From positions 124,001-188,000 of the forward strand of contig NZ_JAERRH010000004.1 of NCBI RefSeq assembly GCF_016741855.1: a stretch of 64,000 bases of DNA, given 5' to 3'. The stretch comes from Streptomyces musisoli. GTDB taxonomy: Bacteria; Actinomycetota; Actinomycetes; Streptomycetales; Streptomycetaceae. The position numbers were made by a program, and so were the translations under genes. Below are positions 28,021 to 38,398 of this stretch, piece by piece. The notes below the pieces were generated by a model, which worked only from the letters and a program-made list of their open reading frames with translations, searched no databases and was not told where the DNA came from. Every line of letters begins with the position of its first letter. Position 1 is the first letter of the stretch.

Positions 28021-29352
28021 TCAGGCGCCCGGACGCCAGGGCAGTTCCGCGATGACCCGGGTGGGGCCGCCGGCCGGGGAGTCCACCAGGAGGACGCCGT
28101 CCACCGCGTCCAGGCGGGCCGCGAGGCCGGCCAGCCCGGAGCCCCGGGCGACGTCGGCGCCGCCCACGCCGTCGTCGGTCACCTGGAGCATCAGCCGGTC
28201 CTCCGCACGCCACACGTCCACCGAGGCGGTACGGGCCCGGCTGTGCTTGCTGATGTTCTGCAGCAGCTCGGAGACGGTGAAGTAGGCGATGCCCTCGATG
28301 GCCGGCGCGGGCCGGGCCGGCAGGTCGACCTCCACCTTCACCGGCACCGTGCAGCGGGAGGCGACGGCCGACAGCGCCGCGTCCAGGCCGCGGTCGGTGA
28401 GCACGGCCGGGTGGATGCCCCGGGCGAGGTCACGCAGCTCCTGGAGGGCCGTCTTCACCTCGCCGTGCGCCTCCTCCACCATCCGGGCCGCCGTCCGCGG
28501 ATCCTCCCGCAGCTTCTCCTTCGCCAGCCCCAGGTCCATCGCCAGGCCGACCAGCCGCGCCTGCGCCCCGTCGTGCAGATCACGCTCGATCCGCCGCAGG
28601 TCGGCGGCGGCCGTGTCGACCACGGTCCCCCGGTCCGACTCCAGTTCCACCACCCGCGCCGACAGCGGCGACGGTCCGAGCAGCCCGCGCACCAGCAGTC
28701 CGTCCACGGTCGTCAGGGCTCGTACGAGCCACGGCGTGAACAGCGTGAACACCAGCCCGACCAGGGCGGTCACGGTGATCTCGAACGGGTTGTCGAGATA
28801 GACGCTGTGGTGGGCGTCGCCGTACAGCTGGAGTCCGCCCCGGCCGACGTACGCCGGGAAGACCCAGAACCACAGCGGATAGGTCAGCAGCCCCCAGCCG
28901 CAGGTCCAGAAGGTCACCGCAACCGAGAACGCGAACACCGCCCACGGGAACTGCACCAGGGCGTACAGCGCGTGCCGCCAGGAGGCACCGCTCTTGAGCA
29001 GCGCGCCCATCCAGGCCGCCGGGCCGGGCTTGCGCATCCGCAGCGGTTCCGGGTCGGCGACGTCCACCCCGAGCAGCCCGCGCGCCCGGCCCCGCTCCAG
29101 CACGCCGAAGCCCCGGCAGCCGGCGAGCGCCGCCGCCAGCACCGGGATGCCGAGGAAGGTCACCAGCAGGCCCGCGCCGAGGGCGACCATGGTCACCGTC
29201 CAGCTGAACAGCACCACGGAGACCGGCAGGCTCAGCAGCACGTAGCCGAACTCGCGCCAGGTGCGCGCCTCGAACGGCGCCCGCAGGGCGGCCGGCAGCC
29301 GGTGGCCGGTTCCGGCCGCCTGCCCGTACCCGTGTCCGTACTCCATGGCCAT
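28021..29352 (-). CDS. DesK/NarX-type sensor histidine kinase 1
   Basis: A 443-residue membrane kinase. Two hydrophobic regions near residues 40-70 and 130-175, with more to about 225, form the putative sensor part. The HisKA_3 dimerisation helix has the phospho-histidine in [18 protein letters not shown], and the ATPase domain carries [30 protein letters not shown] and GLAARLDAVDG. It is closely related to kinase 2 over its whole length, so the pair arose by duplication. MAMEYGHG at 29352 was taken as the start; MEYGHG two codons later is equally possible. The signal sensed is unknown. Confidence 0.9.
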   Translation of the reverse strand: MAMEYGHGYGQAAGTGHRLPAALRAPFEARTWREFGYVLLSLPVSVVLFSWTVTMVALGAGLLVTFLGIPVLAAALAGCRGFGVLERGRARGLLGVDVADPEPLRMRKPGPAAWMGALLKSGASWRHALYALVQFPWAVFAFSVAVTFWTCGWGLLTYPLWFWVFPAYVGRGGLQLYGDAHHSVYLDNPFEITVTALVGLVFTLFTPWLVRALTTVDGLLVRGLLGPSPLSARVVELESDRGTVVDTAAADLRRIERDLHDGAQARLVGLAMDLGLAKEKLREDPRTAARMVEEAHGEVKTALQELRDLARGIHPAVLTDRGLDAALSAVASRCTVPVKVEVDLPARPAPAIEGIAYFTVSELLQNISKHSRARTASVDVWRAEDRLMLQVTDDGVGGADVARGSGLAGLAARLDAVDGVLLVDSPAGGPTRVIAELPWRPGA

Positions 29353-29556
29353 CGAATGTCGTCCCGTTCTCGTCGTCCGAGCGGCGGTTCAGCCGTATCT
29401 CCAGGGTCGTCCGCACCGGAACCCCGGGCCATGGAGTCCGTCGGCGTCTTGAACGGGGGGTTTTCCCCACCCCGGCGCTCCGCCCGGCACCAGGGCCCGC
29501 CCCGCGTACGCCGTCGTCCCCGCATCCACGGGCGGGGCCGCCTTTGCGGTGCGGCC

Positions 29557-29610
29557 CGCCTCCACGCGCGCGTGCCGCTGCCGAGCGCGCCGCACGCGCG
29601 CGTGGAGGCG
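29557..29610 (-). terminator. 19-bp perfect hairpin downstream of kinase 2
   Basis: Perfect inverted repeat with arms 29557-29575 and 29592-29610 and a 16-nt loop. Each arm contains the palindrome CACGCGCGCGTG. It lies about 90 bp after the kinase 2 stop in the 349-bp gap between the two kinase genes and is a strong transcription-terminator candidate. Confidence 0.7.
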
Positions 29611-29639
29611 TGGTGCGCGGCCGGGCGGCCGGGCGGCCG

Positions 29640-29695
29640 GGTGGCGGGGTGGCGGGGTGGCGGGGTGGCGGGGTGGCGGGGTGGCGGGGTGGCGG
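29640..29695 (-). repeat. 8-bp microsatellite, seven copies
   Basis: Seven uninterrupted copies of GGTGGCGG (plus-strand reading), 6 bp past the stop codon of kinase 2. Such a perfect short array is likely to vary in copy number. Confidence 0.9.
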
Positions 29696-29701
29696 GCGAG
29701 G

Positions 29702-30910
29702 CTAGTCCTGCCGGTCCCGCCACGGCAGTTCCGCGGTGACCACCGTCGGACCGCCGTCGGGGGAGTCGACGACGAACAGGCCGTCCACCGCGCCCAGCCG
29801 CTCCGCGAGGCCCCGCATGCCGCTGCCGTCGTCCAGCCGGGCCCCGCCCCGGCCGTCGTCCCGGACCTGGATGAGCAGCCGGTCGTCCGCACGCCAGACG
29901 TCCACCGAGGCGGTACGGGCCTGGCTGTGCTTGCTGATGTTCTGCAGCAGCTCGGAGACGGTGAAGTAGGCGATGCCCTCGATGGCCGCCGCCGGCCGGG
30001 CCGGCATGTCCACGGTCACCTTCACCGGCACCGTGCAGCGCGAGGAGACCGAGGACAGCGCCGCGTCCAGGCCGCGGTCGGTGAGCACGGCCGGGTGGAT
30101 GCCCCGGGCGAGGTCACGCAGCTCCTGGAGGGCCAGCTTCACCTCGCCGTGCGCCTCCTCCACCATCGCCGCCGCCGTGTCGGGGTCCTCCAGCAGCTTC
30201 TCCTTGGCCAGACCGAGGCCCATGGCCAGGTTCACCAGCCGCGCCTGCGCCCCGTCGTGCAGGTCCCGCTCGATCCGCCGCAGATCCGCCGCCGCCGTGT
30301 CGACCACGATCCCGCGGTCGGACTCCAGTTCGGCGATACGGCGTTCCAGCTCGTCCGAGGGCGACAGCAGCCCGCGCACCATCGCCCGGTCCACGTTCGC
30401 CATGGCCCGCGTCAGGTACGGCAGCACCGGCCACAGCACGAACAACGAGGTCAGCACGGTGCAGAAGGTGAAGATGCCCCAGGGCAGCCGGATGGCGTCG
30501 TACAGCAGGGTGCGCCAGCCCACCGGGTCCTTCAGTGCCATCCACAGCCGCTGCACCGGGCCACCGCTCCTGGCGAGCGGCAGCGGCGTCGGCTCCTCCA
30601 CCAGCACCCCGAGCAGCTTCCGGGCCCGGGTCCGCTCCAGTTTCCCCAGCTGCCGGGCGCCCAGCAGACTGAGCGCGAGCAGCGGCAGACCGATCACGGT
30701 GAGGGTGAGGGCGCCGCCGACCGACAGCATGGTGACTGCGTAGATGAACCCGAACAGCGTCACCGGCAGGTTCAGCAGGAGATAGACGATCTCCTTCCAG
30801 GTGTGCGCGTCGTAGGCCGGACGGGGCGGTGGCAGACGGTGCAGGCCGTCGCGTCCGTCGCGTTCGTCGGAGCCGCCGGTCCGGTCGGCGGCGGGGCTGG
30901 GAGCGGTCAT
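29702..30910 (-). CDS. DesK/NarX-type sensor histidine kinase 2
   Basis: A 402-residue membrane kinase, paralogue of the downstream kinase. Hydrophobic segments occur around residues 45-85 and 140-185. The phospho-acceptor helix reads [19 protein letters not shown], followed by the shared [19 protein letters not shown], and the ATP-lid region is [17 protein letters not shown]. It begins at ATG 30910 ([10 protein letters not shown]); the longer reading adds an Arg-rich leader without family similarity. It is divergent from nuoA, with a 220-bp shared promoter region, and upstream of kinase 1 and the response regulator. Confidence 0.9.
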   Translation of the reverse strand: MTAPSPAADRTGGSDERDGRDGLHRLPPPRPAYDAHTWKEIVYLLLNLPVTLFGFIYAVTMLSVGGALTLTVIGLPLLALSLLGARQLGKLERTRARKLLGVLVEEPTPLPLARSGGPVQRLWMALKDPVGWRTLLYDAIRLPWGIFTFCTVLTSLFVLWPVLPYLTRAMANVDRAMVRGLLSPSDELERRIAELESDRGIVVDTAAADLRRIERDLHDGAQARLVNLAMGLGLAKEKLLEDPDTAAAMVEEAHGEVKLALQELRDLARGIHPAVLTDRGLDAALSSVSSRCTVPVKVTVDMPARPAAAIEGIAYFTVSELLQNISKHSQARTASVDVWRADDRLLIQVRDDGRGGARLDDGSGMRGLAERLGAVDGLFVVDSPDGGPTVVTAELPWRDRQD

Positions 30911-31130
30911 GCCGATCAGCCTGCCGTGCCCGGCACCTTTCACGCCATGCGGTACGCCGCCCTCCGCCGCCGGGGGAAAACCCCACCTCACCGGCCCCGG
31001 CCGTCTCATGGCGTGACAGGCTGCTTACCCGCTCTTTATCAGGGCCTAGACTCCCGTGCGTACAGATCCTCGAATCACGTTGCATCACAGAGTTCACCAG
31101 GACACGAGGTCAGGGAGCGAGGGACGGACC

Positions 31131-31550
31131 GTGCGGGAGACGTTGGGGGACTCGACGGCCGCCGCGGCGCACGTCGTCGCGGCCGGCTACTTCCGGTCGT
31201 ACTCGGTGGTAGGACTGCTCGGCCTCATCGGCGTGCTGTTCGTTGCGGTCGCCTTCGGCGCCGGCCGCCTGCTGCGCCCGGTCGTGCCGACGCCGGAGAA
31301 ACTCCTGACCTACGAGTGCGGTGTCGACCCCGTCGGCGAGGGCTGGGCCCACACCCAGGTCCGCTACTACGTCTACGCTTTCCTGTACGTGATCTTCGCG
31401 GTCGACTCGATCTTCCTGTTCCCCTGGGCGACGGTCTTCGCCGCCCCCGGCTACGGCGCGACGACCTTGGTGGAGATGTTCATCTTCCTCGGCTTCCTCG
31501 CCGTGGGCCTGCTGTACGCATACAAGAAGGGCGTCCTGGCATGGACGTGA
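31131..31550 (+). CDS. nuoA: NADH-quinone oxidoreductase subunit A (partial nuo cluster)
   Basis: A 139-residue membrane subunit of complex I with three transmembrane helices. The conserved loop [21 protein letters not shown], which includes the cysteine and the acidic residue that flank the quinone tunnel, and [13 protein letters not shown] are intact. GTG at 31131 was chosen as start because GGGAGCGAGGGA lies just upstream and the Arg-rich longer form is not conserved. First gene of a ten-gene cluster; its stop overlaps nuoB by 10 bp. Confidence 0.92.
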   Translation: MRETLGDSTAAAAHVVAAGYFRSYSVVGLLGLIGVLFVAVAFGAGRLLRPVVPTPEKLLTYECGVDPVGEGWAHTQVRYYVYAFLYVIFAVDSIFLFPWATVFAAPGYGATTLVEMFIFLGFLAVGLLYAYKKGVLAWT

Positions 31551-32152
31551 CCCCGGATCCCGTTTACCTGCCGGAGCCCAAGCGGCTCGGCGCGCTGGCC
31601 CGCCTGGCCCCCGAGCCGATGAAGGTGGTCCTGAACTGGGGCCGCCGCTATTCGCTGTGGGTGTTCAACTTCGGCCTCGCCTGCTGTGCGATCGAGTTCA
31701 TCGCCGCCTCGATGGCCCGCCACGACTTCATCCGGCTCGGCGTCATCCCGTTCGCACCGGGGCCCCGCCAGGCCGACCTGATGGTCGTGTCGGGCACGGT
31801 CACGGACAAGATGGCCCCGGCCGTGAAGCGCCTGTACGAGCAGATGCCCGAGCCGAAGTACGTCATCTCCTTCGGCGCCTGCTCCAACTGCGGCGGCCCG
31901 TACTGGGACTCGTACTCCGTCACCAAGGGCGTCGACCAGATCATCCCGGTGGACGTGTACGTCCCCGGCTGCCCGCCGCGACCCGAGGCGCTGCTCCAGG
32001 GCATCCTCAAGCTCCAGGAGAAGATCGCCCGCGAGTCGCTGGGGGAGCGGTACGGCACCGGCGACGCCCGCCCGTCGGCCGCCGCGCTCCAGAGCGACCT
32101 GGTCAGACCCCCGGTCCCGGCGTCCGCCCCGGCCGAGGGGGACGCCCGATGA
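31541..32152 (+). CDS. nuoB: NADH-quinone oxidoreductase subunit B
   Basis: A 203-residue peripheral-arm subunit that holds the terminal [4Fe-4S] cluster N2, the electron donor to quinone. Ligands are visible as the tandem C48-C49 (LACCAIEF), C114 in GACSNCGG and C144 in GCPPRPEA. All four ligands are conserved. The C-terminus (about 35 residues after LQEKIARES) is longer and Pro/Ala-rich. The gene overlaps nuoA by 10 bp and nuoC by 4 bp (ATGA). It normally packs against NuoD, which is not encoded in this cluster. Confidence 0.94.
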   Translation: MDVTPDPVYLPEPKRLGALARLAPEPMKVVLNWGRRYSLWVFNFGLACCAIEFIAASMARHDFIRLGVIPFAPGPRQADLMVVSGTVTDKMAPAVKRLYEQMPEPKYVISFGACSNCGGPYWDSYSVTKGVDQIIPVDVYVPGCPPRPEALLQGILKLQEKIARESLGERYGTGDARPSAAALQSDLVRPPVPASAPAEGDAR

Positions 32153-33885
32153 GCACGGCCGGCTGGCTGCCCGCCCCCGCCGAGGAACTCTTCGGCGCGG
32201 ACGCCACGGCCGAGGAGTCGTACGACCTCCTGACCGTGGACGTACCGCCGTCCGCCTGGCTCACCGCCCTGGAGACGGCCCGTACGACGCTGTCCTGCAC
32301 CTACTTCGACTGGCTGAGCGCGGTCGACGAACCGGGCACGGGCTTCCGGGTCTCCGCGCACGTGGTCGCCCTGAATCCGGTCCGCCGCCTCCTCGTCCGT
32401 ACGACGGTCCCGCACGAGGCGCCCGTCCTGCCCTCCGCCGTCGGCGTCTACGCGGGCGCGGCCTGGCACGAGCGCGAGACCCACGAGATGTTCGGTGTCG
32501 ACTTCGAGGGTCACCCGGGGCTCGACCACCTGCTGCTCCCCGAGAACTTCGAGGGCCACCCGCTCCGCAAGGACTTCGTCCTCGCCGCCCGCGTCGCCAA
32601 GGCGTGGCCCGGCGCGAAGGAACCCGGCGAGTCCGAGCACGGCGGCCCCAAGCGCCGCCAGATGCTGCCTCCCGGCGTCCCCGACCCGAACGAGTGGGGC
32701 CCCCTCAAGGGCCAGCTTCCCCCGGCCCCGGCCCGCCCGGCCCGGGCGGCGGGACGCGCGGCGGGGGCAGCGGGACGCGCGGCGGGGGAACGTCCGGCGC
32801 GTGCCGCCGGCGAACGTCCGGTACGGCGTGCCCGCTCGGCCGCGGAGGGCTCGGCCAGCCAGGCGGCCCAGGCCGGCGCGGCTGCCGCAGCGGACGCGAC
32901 CGGAGCGCCGACCGCGGAGCAGGCGGCGGCGGGTCCGGGTGCGGCTTCTGGTGCCGGTGCTGGTGCGGCTTCCGGTGCCGGTGCCGGTGCTCCCGCACGG
33001 CCGCGTCGGACGCGCAGCGCCAGCCAGGGCTCGGTGAGCCAGGCGGCGGCCCGGGAGGAGGACGCGGCGACGCGCAAGCAGGCCGCGGCCGAGGGTGACA
33101 CCGCCCGGGCCGCGACGGCAGCGCCGACGGAGGGACCGGCCGCCGAGGCATCGGTGGCTCAAGAGGCATCAGCGGCTCAAGAGGCATCTGCGGCGGCCCA
33201 GGGAGCGTCGGTGGCTCAAGAGGCATCGGTGGCTCAAGAGCCCACCCCCGCGAGCCCCGCGCCCACGCCCGCCGGTCCGCGCCGCGCACGCAGCGCCTCG
33301 GAGGGCTCGGCCTCCCAGCGGACCGGTACCCAGGAGCCGGCCCCGACGGAAACGCCGGCACCGGCGACCCCTGAAGCACCGGCGGCCTCTGGGGCACCGG
33401 CTGCCTCCACGACACCGGCGGTCCCTGGAGGACCGGCAGAACCGGTGGCACCGGCGGAGTCGGCGGCATCATCCGAGTCGGCATCATCCGAGTCGGCGGC
33501 ACCAGTGGCACCGGAGGCACCGCCGGAGTCGGACGGCTCCGACCGCCCCGCCCGTCGGAGCACGGCGCCGCGCAGCTCGGACGCGCCGTGGCACCACGCC
33601 CGCCCGGCCTTCGACGAGCCGGAGCGGGCCCCAGAGCCGGAGCGGGCTCCTGAGGCGGAACGGCCCTCCGAGGTGGACCGGCCTTCCGATGCGGAACGGC
33701 CCTCCGAGCCGGATCAGCCCTCCGAGCCTGAGCAGGCCCCTCAGCCGGAGCGCCCCTCCGATCCGGAGCGCCCCTCCGATCCGGAGCGCCCCTCCGATCC
33801 GGAGCCGCGAAAGGCAGCCGAACCCCCTACCCCCGACAACCCCCGCACCCCCGACGACCCCGACCCCACCGGAGGCCCGCAGTGA
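32149..33885 (+). CDS. nuoC: NADH-quinone oxidoreductase subunit C with long disordered tail
   Basis: A 578-residue protein, more than twice the usual NuoC length. Residues 1-185 are the 30-kDa subunit fold ([55 protein letters not shown]). Residues 190-578 are a disordered Ala/Pro/Glu/Ser tail. It has three copies of a 13-residue motif RRxRSAxxGSxSQ at residues 226-238, 286-298 and 378-390, a block of repeated [10 protein letters not shown] units, and an acidic ERPSDPE repeat run near the end. There is no NuoD domain in it. The tail is encoded by tandem DNA repeats and probably varies. Start ATG overlaps the nuoB stop, and its end overlaps nuoH by 4 bp. Confidence 0.9.
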   Translation: MSTAGWLPAPAEELFGADATAEESYDLLTVDVPPSAWLTALETARTTLSCTYFDWLSAVDEPGTGFRVSAHVVALNPVRRLLVRTTVPHEAPVLPSAVGVYAGAAWHERETHEMFGVDFEGHPGLDHLLLPENFEGHPLRKDFVLAARVAKAWPGAKEPGESEHGGPKRRQMLPPGVPDPNEWGPLKGQLPPAPARPARAAGRAAGAAGRAAGERPARAAGERPVRRARSAAEGSASQAAQAGAAAAADATGAPTAEQAAAGPGAASGAGAGAASGAGAGAPARPRRTRSASQGSVSQAAAREEDAATRKQAAAEGDTARAATAAPTEGPAAEASVAQEASAAQEASAAAQGASVAQEASVAQEPTPASPAPTPAGPRRARSASEGSASQRTGTQEPAPTETPAPATPEAPAASGAPAASTTPAVPGGPAEPVAPAESAASSESASSESAAPVAPEAPPESDGSDRPARRSTAPRSSDAPWHHARPAFDEPERAPEPERAPEAERPSEVDRPSDAERPSEPDQPSEPEQAPQPERPSDPERPSDPERPSDPEPRKAAEPPTPDNPRTPDDPDPTGGPQ

Positions 33886-34850
33886 ACGACGCACTCGACG
33901 TCGCCCTGCGACTCCTGGCCGTCTTCGTCGTCTTCCTCACCTTCCCGCTGATCGTCGGCCAGACCGAGCACAAGGTGATGGCCCACATGCAGGGCCGCCT
34001 CGGCCCGATGTACGCCGGCGGCTTCCACGGCTGGGCCCAGCTCGTCGCCGACGGCGTGAAGTTCGCGCAGAAGGAGGACGTGGTCCCGGCGGGCGCCGAC
34101 CGCCGCGTCTTCCAGCTCGCCCCCGCCGTCGCCCTGCTGCCGTACCTCCTCGTCCTGCTCGCCATCCCGATCGGCCCGAGCGAGGGCGCCGTCGGCCAGG
34201 TCCTCGACGCGGGCGTGTTCTTCGTGCTCGCGGTGATGGGCGTCGGCGTGCTCGGCTCCCTGATGGCCGGCTGGGCCAGCGCCAACAAGTTCTCCCTGCT
34301 CGGCGGCCTGCGCACGGCCGCCCAGCTGCTCGCCTACGAACTCCCGATGCTGCTGGCGGCGGCCTCCGTCGCGATGGCGGCCGGCACGGTCTCCCTGCCG
34401 GGCATCCTGCACGCCTTCCACTGGTGGTGGGTGCCCTGGCAGATCGTCGGCGCGATCGTCTTCTTCGTCGCCGGACTCGCCGAGCTGCAGCGCCCGCCGT
34501 TCGACATGCCGGTCGCCGACTCGGAGATCATCTTCGGCGCGTACACCGAGTACACCGGCCTGCGCTTCGCCCTGTTCCTGCTCGCCGAGTACGCCGGCAT
34601 CGTGGTCCTGTGCGGCCTGACCACCGTCCTCTTCCTGGGCGGCTGGCACGGCCCGTGGGGCGCCGACGGCCTCGGCTGGGTCTGGACCCTGCTGAAGGCC
34701 GCGATCCTCGCCTTCCTGGTCATCTGGCTCCGCGTGACCTACCCGCGGCTGCGCGAGGACCAGCTGCAGAAGCTCTCCTGGACCCTCCTCGTACCCCTCT
34801 CCCTCGCCCAGATCGCCCTCACCGGCATCGTCAAGGTGGTGATCAGCTAA
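33882..34850 (+). CDS. nuoH: NADH-quinone oxidoreductase subunit H
   Basis: A 322-residue membrane subunit with eight transmembrane helices that links the peripheral and membrane arms and lines the quinone chamber. Conserved signatures [55 protein letters not shown] and [13 protein letters not shown] are all present, including the acidic residues of the first and second loops. GTG start overlaps the nuoC stop. The nuoI start is 2 bp after its stop. Confidence 0.95.
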   Translation: MNDALDVALRLLAVFVVFLTFPLIVGQTEHKVMAHMQGRLGPMYAGGFHGWAQLVADGVKFAQKEDVVPAGADRRVFQLAPAVALLPYLLVLLAIPIGPSEGAVGQVLDAGVFFVLAVMGVGVLGSLMAGWASANKFSLLGGLRTAAQLLAYELPMLLAAASVAMAAGTVSLPGILHAFHWWWVPWQIVGAIVFFVAGLAELQRPPFDMPVADSEIIFGAYTEYTGLRFALFLLAEYAGIVVLCGLTTVLFLGGWHGPWGADGLGWVWTLLKAAILAFLVIWLRVTYPRLREDQLQKLSWTLLVPLSLAQIALTGIVKVVIS

Positions 34851-34852
34851 CC

Positions 34853-35404
34853 ATGGCCCCCATCCCCGGCTCCGGCCTCGCCAAGGGCCTGGCCGTCACC
34901 CTGCGCACGATGACGAAGAAGACCGTCACCGAGCAGTACCCGGACGCCCTGCCCGAGCTGCCGCCCCGCACCCGCGGGGTGATCGGGCTGTTCGAGGAGA
35001 ACTGCACGGTCTGCATGCTGTGCGCCCGTGAGTGCCCCGACTGGTGCATCTACATCGACTCCCACAAGGAGACCGTCCCGCCCGCCGCCCCCGGCGGCCG
35101 GGAGCGCAGCCGCAACGTCCTGGACCGGTTCGCGATCGACTTCTCCCTGTGCATGTACTGCGGTATCTGCATCGAGGTCTGTCCTTTCGACGCGCTGTTC
35201 TGGTCCCCCGAGTTCGAGTACGCCGAGACCGACATCCGCGAACTCACCCACGAGCGGGACAAGCTCCGCGAATGGATGTGGACCGTGCCGGCCCCGCCCG
35301 CCCTGGACCCCGGCGCCGAGGAGCCCAAGGAGATCGCCGCCGCCCGCAAGACCGCCGAGAAACTGGCCGCCGCCCAGGCCGAACCGCAGGAGGGCGAGTC
35401 GTGA
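34853..35404 (+). CDS. nuoI: NADH-quinone oxidoreductase subunit I (8Fe ferredoxin type)
   Basis: A 183-residue peripheral subunit with clusters N6a and N6b. The motifs are C51-x2-C54-x2-C57-x3-C61-P and C100-x2-C103-x2-C106-x3-C110-P, so both [4Fe-4S] sites are complete. In a complex without NuoEFG this subunit would be the most exposed cluster carrier and the natural landing site for a soluble ferredoxin. The last 45 residues are charged and Ala-rich. GTG of nuoJ overlaps its stop by 4 bp. Confidence 0.95.
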   Translation: MAPIPGSGLAKGLAVTLRTMTKKTVTEQYPDALPELPPRTRGVIGLFEENCTVCMLCARECPDWCIYIDSHKETVPPAAPGGRERSRNVLDRFAIDFSLCMYCGICIEVCPFDALFWSPEFEYAETDIRELTHERDKLREWMWTVPAPPALDPGAEEPKEIAAARKTAEKLAAAQAEPQEGES

Positions 35405-36027
35405 ACCTCGCCGCAGCCGCGCCCCTCGCCGATGCCGCGCACGCCCCGCACGGCTTCCTGTCCCCGACCGGTGTCGAGATCGCCTTCCTCCTCGTCGGAC
35501 TGGCCACCCTCGGCGCCGCGCTGGTCACCGTCACCACCCGGCAGCTGGTGCACGCCGCCCTGTGGCTGGTGGTCGCGCTCGGCGGTCTCGCCGTGGAGTA
35601 CCTGCTGCTCACGGCCGAGTTCATCGCCTGGGTGCAGGTCCTGATCTACGTCGGTTCCGTCGTCGTCCTCCTCCTGTTCGGTCTGATGCTCACCAGGGCG
35701 CCCATCGGCCGCTCCCCGGACGCCGACTCCGGCAACCGCTGGGCCGCCCTGGCCGTCGCGATCGCCTCCGCCGTCGCCCTGGTGTGGGTGGTAGTCGACG
35801 CCTTCCGCACCACCTGGATCGACCTGGACGGCCCGGCCGCCGGCAGCACCCGGGTCACCGGCGCGAGCCTGTTCCGGCACTGGGTGCTGCCCTTCGAGGC
35901 GCTGTCCGTGCTGCTCCTCGCGGCACTGGTCGGCGCGATCGTCCTGTCCCGCAAGGCCAAGGCGGACACGGCCCCCGGCCCCTCCGCCGACCTCGACGTC
36001 CCCGGTGAGAAGGAAGGCGCCCGCTGA
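35401..36027 (+). CDS. nuoJ: NADH-quinone oxidoreductase subunit J
   Basis: A 208-residue membrane subunit with five transmembrane helices. The characteristic helix 3 sequence [26 protein letters not shown], with its pi-bulge glycine, is present, preceded by [19 protein letters not shown]. The C-terminal tail ([20 protein letters not shown]) is cytoplasmic. GTG at 35401 was selected because it overlaps the nuoI stop (GTGA). Stop TGA shares one base with the nuoK ATG. Confidence 0.93.
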   Translation: MNLAAAAPLADAAHAPHGFLSPTGVEIAFLLVGLATLGAALVTVTTRQLVHAALWLVVALGGLAVEYLLLTAEFIAWVQVLIYVGSVVVLLLFGLMLTRAPIGRSPDADSGNRWAALAVAIASAVALVWVVVDAFRTTWIDLDGPAAGSTRVTGASLFRHWVLPFEALSVLLLAALVGAIVLSRKAKADTAPGPSADLDVPGEKEGAR

Positions 36028-36401
36028 TGCACCTCGCCTATCCCGCCGTACTGTCCGCCCTCCTCTTCTGCACCGGCCTGTACGGCGTCCTCGCCCGCCG
36101 CAACGCGATCCTGGTCCTGATGTCGGTCGAGATCATGCTCAACGCCGTCAACCTCAACCTGGTCGCCTTCGACGTCTGGCTCAGCCGGACCGCCCAGGAG
36201 ACCCTGCACTCCGGCCAGGCGCTGACCCTGTTCACCATCACCATCGCCGCCGCCGAGATCGGCATCGGCCTGGCGATCGTGCTCGCCGTCTACCGCAACC
36301 GCGGCACCTCCGACATCGACAAGCTCCGCGACACCGCCGAGGGCCCCGACCCCGAGGGCCCCGGCACCCCCGCGGCCGAGAAGGCTGAGGCCTCCGCGTG
36401 A
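36027..36401 (+). CDS. nuoK: NADH-quinone oxidoreductase subunit K
   Basis: A 124-residue membrane subunit with three transmembrane helices, antiporter-related. The conserved glutamates that carry protons are in [15 protein letters not shown] and [11 protein letters not shown]. The C-terminal 30 residues are an acidic Pro/Glu-rich tail ([19 protein letters not shown]), longer than in Escherichia coli NuoK. It is translationally coupled to both neighbours (1-bp and 4-bp overlaps). Confidence 0.94.
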   Translation: MHLAYPAVLSALLFCTGLYGVLARRNAILVLMSVEIMLNAVNLNLVAFDVWLSRTAQETLHSGQALTLFTITIAAAEIGIGLAIVLAVYRNRGTSDIDKLRDTAEGPDPEGPGTPAAEKAEASA

Positions 36402-38392
36402 CCACGACCACCCTCGCCGTCCTCGTCCCCCTCCTGCCGTTCCTGGGGGCCGCGGCCGGCCTGCTCCTCGGCCGCACCGCACCCGGGTTCGTCCGCCCGC
36501 TCGCCGTGCTGCCGCCGCTGGCCTCGCTCGTGCTGGCCGCGCTGGTCGCCGTGCGCCAGGGCGGCGGCCCGGCCATCGACGCCCACACCGAGCTGACGCC
36601 CACCGGGTCCGTCCCCATCGAGCTGGCCCTGCACATCGACGGCTTCGCAGCGCTCGTCGCCGTCCTGGTCGCGTTCGTCGCGACCTGCGTGCAGATCTAC
36701 TCCACCGGCTACCTGCGCGACGACCCCCGCTACCCCTCGTACGCCGCCCTCGTCTCCCTGTTCACCTCCGCGATGCTCCTGGTCGTCTACTCCGGCGACC
36801 TGATCGTGCTGCTGGTCGGCTGGGAAGTCATGGGCATCTGCTCCTACTTCCTGGTCGGCCACTACTGGGAGACCCCCGAGGCCCGCGCCGCCTCGCTGAA
36901 GGCCTTCCTGGTCACCAAGCTCGGCGACGTACCGTTCCTCATCGGCCTGTTCGCCCTCGGCACCGACGCCGGCTCGTTCCGCATCACCCGCGTCCTCGGC
37001 ACCGTCGCGAGCGGCGGCCTCGACCACCCGACACTGATCGCGCTGCTGCTGCTCGCGGGCGTCGCGGGCAAGTCGGCGCAGTTCCCGCTGCACACCTGGC
37101 TCCCGGACGCGATGGCCGGTCCGACGCCGGTCTCGGCACTGATCCACGCCGCGACGATGGTGGCCGCCGGTGTCTACTTCATCGCCCGTCTCCTCCCGGT
37201 GTTCGAGGCCTCCCAGGCCGCGATGGTGGTCCTCGCCGTCATGGCCGCCGTGACGATGGCCGGCTCCGGCCTCGCCGCGCTCGCCCAGGACGACATCAAG
37301 CGCGTCCTCGCCTACTCGACCATCGGCCAGCTCGGGTACATGACCGGCGCCCTCGCCGTGGGCGACCGCGGTGCCGCCGTGTTCCACCTCCTGTCCCACG
37401 GCGCCTTCAAGGCGCTGCTGTTCCTCGCGGCCGGCGTGATCATCCACGCCGCCGGCACCAACTCGCTGGCCGCCATGTCCCGCATGCACGGGCTGCGCGA
37501 CCGCGTCCCGGACGCCTACTGGACGATGACCGTGGCGCTCCTCGCGCTCGCCGCGATCCCGCCCTTCAGCGGCTTCTTCTCCAAGGAGTCCGTCCTCGGC
37601 GCCGCCGAGCACGCGACCGCCGGCCACACCGAGAACGTCCCCGGCGCCGCCGGCTGGATCGTCCTAGTCGCCGGCCTGCTCACCGCCCTGCTGACCGCCG
37701 CGTACGCCACCCGGCTGTGGCTGCTGGCCTTCCGCGGCCGGGGCGCCGAGGCCCCCGACCACGGCAGGCAGCCGCTGACCATGACGGTCGTGCTGTGGGT
37801 CCTGGCGGTCCCCTCCCTCGCCTTCGGCGGGCTCGCCTACCGCTCGCTGCCCGGCTGGTTCGACGGCCGCGACCTGACCCCGACCCTGCTCACCTCGATC
37901 CTGGGCACGGGCCTCGCCGTGGTCGGCGGGCTGCTCACCTACGGCGCCTGGCAGCGCACCAGCGCACTCGCCGCCCGCACGCCCCTGGGCGCCGTCGCCG
38001 CCCACCCCGAGGGCGACGCCGGACTGGTCGAGGCCGAGGCCATCGCCACCCACGAGCCGGCCTACGGCGACATCGCCTACGCCCCCGACCCGGCCGACCC
38101 GTCACGGCTGCTGCTCGGCCCGCTGCGCCGGCCCGCGGCGGCCGGCTTCCACCTGGACGCCGTGTACACGGCGCTGTTCGTCCGGCCGGTCCAGGCCGCG
38201 GCCGGCCTCGTCCGGTTCCTCGACCGCGAGGTCGTCGACACCTACGTACGCGCCGCCGCCGCCGCGCCCCGGCTGCTCGGGGCCGCCGTACGGCGCGCGC
38301 AGACCGGCAATGTGCAGACCTATGTGAGCGCGCTGCTCGCCGGCACCGTCGTCCTGGCGGTCGCCGTCCTCCTCGTCGCCACGGGAGCGTGA
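36398..38392 (+). CDS. nuoL: NADH-quinone oxidoreductase subunit L
   Basis: A 664-residue proton-pumping subunit, Mrp-antiporter-like, with about sixteen transmembrane helices and the long lateral helix at its end. The family signatures [62 protein letters not shown] and [11 protein letters not shown] are present, including the lysine and glutamate of the proton path. GTG start overlaps nuoK by 4 bp; nuoM follows 6 bp after the stop. Confidence 0.95.
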   Translation: MTTTTLAVLVPLLPFLGAAAGLLLGRTAPGFVRPLAVLPPLASLVLAALVAVRQGGGPAIDAHTELTPTGSVPIELALHIDGFAALVAVLVAFVATCVQIYSTGYLRDDPRYPSYAALVSLFTSAMLLVVYSGDLIVLLVGWEVMGICSYFLVGHYWETPEARAASLKAFLVTKLGDVPFLIGLFALGTDAGSFRITRVLGTVASGGLDHPTLIALLLLAGVAGKSAQFPLHTWLPDAMAGPTPVSALIHAATMVAAGVYFIARLLPVFEASQAAMVVLAVMAAVTMAGSGLAALAQDDIKRVLAYSTIGQLGYMTGALAVGDRGAAVFHLLSHGAFKALLFLAAGVIIHAAGTNSLAAMSRMHGLRDRVPDAYWTMTVALLALAAIPPFSGFFSKESVLGAAEHATAGHTENVPGAAGWIVLVAGLLTALLTAAYATRLWLLAFRGRGAEAPDHGRQPLTMTVVLWVLAVPSLAFGGLAYRSLPGWFDGRDLTPTLLTSILGTGLAVVGGLLTYGAWQRTSALAARTPLGAVAAHPEGDAGLVEAEAIATHEPAYGDIAYAPDPADPSRLLLGPLRRPAAAGFHLDAVYTALFVRPVQAAAGLVRFLDREVVDTYVRAAAAAPRLLGAAVRRAQTGNVQTYVSALLAGTVVLAVAVLLVATGA

Positions 38393-38398
38393 GCAGGC

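Noticed and set aside
30911..31130. A Rex (NADH-sensing) operator before nuoA
   Set aside because: I found only an isolated TTCAC half; the consensus TGTGAAC-N3-TTCACA is not there.
32716..33885. NuoC tail as a fused NuoD domain
   Set aside because: None of the NuoD signatures (such as the conserved HPAAHGxLR region) is present; the tail is low complexity.
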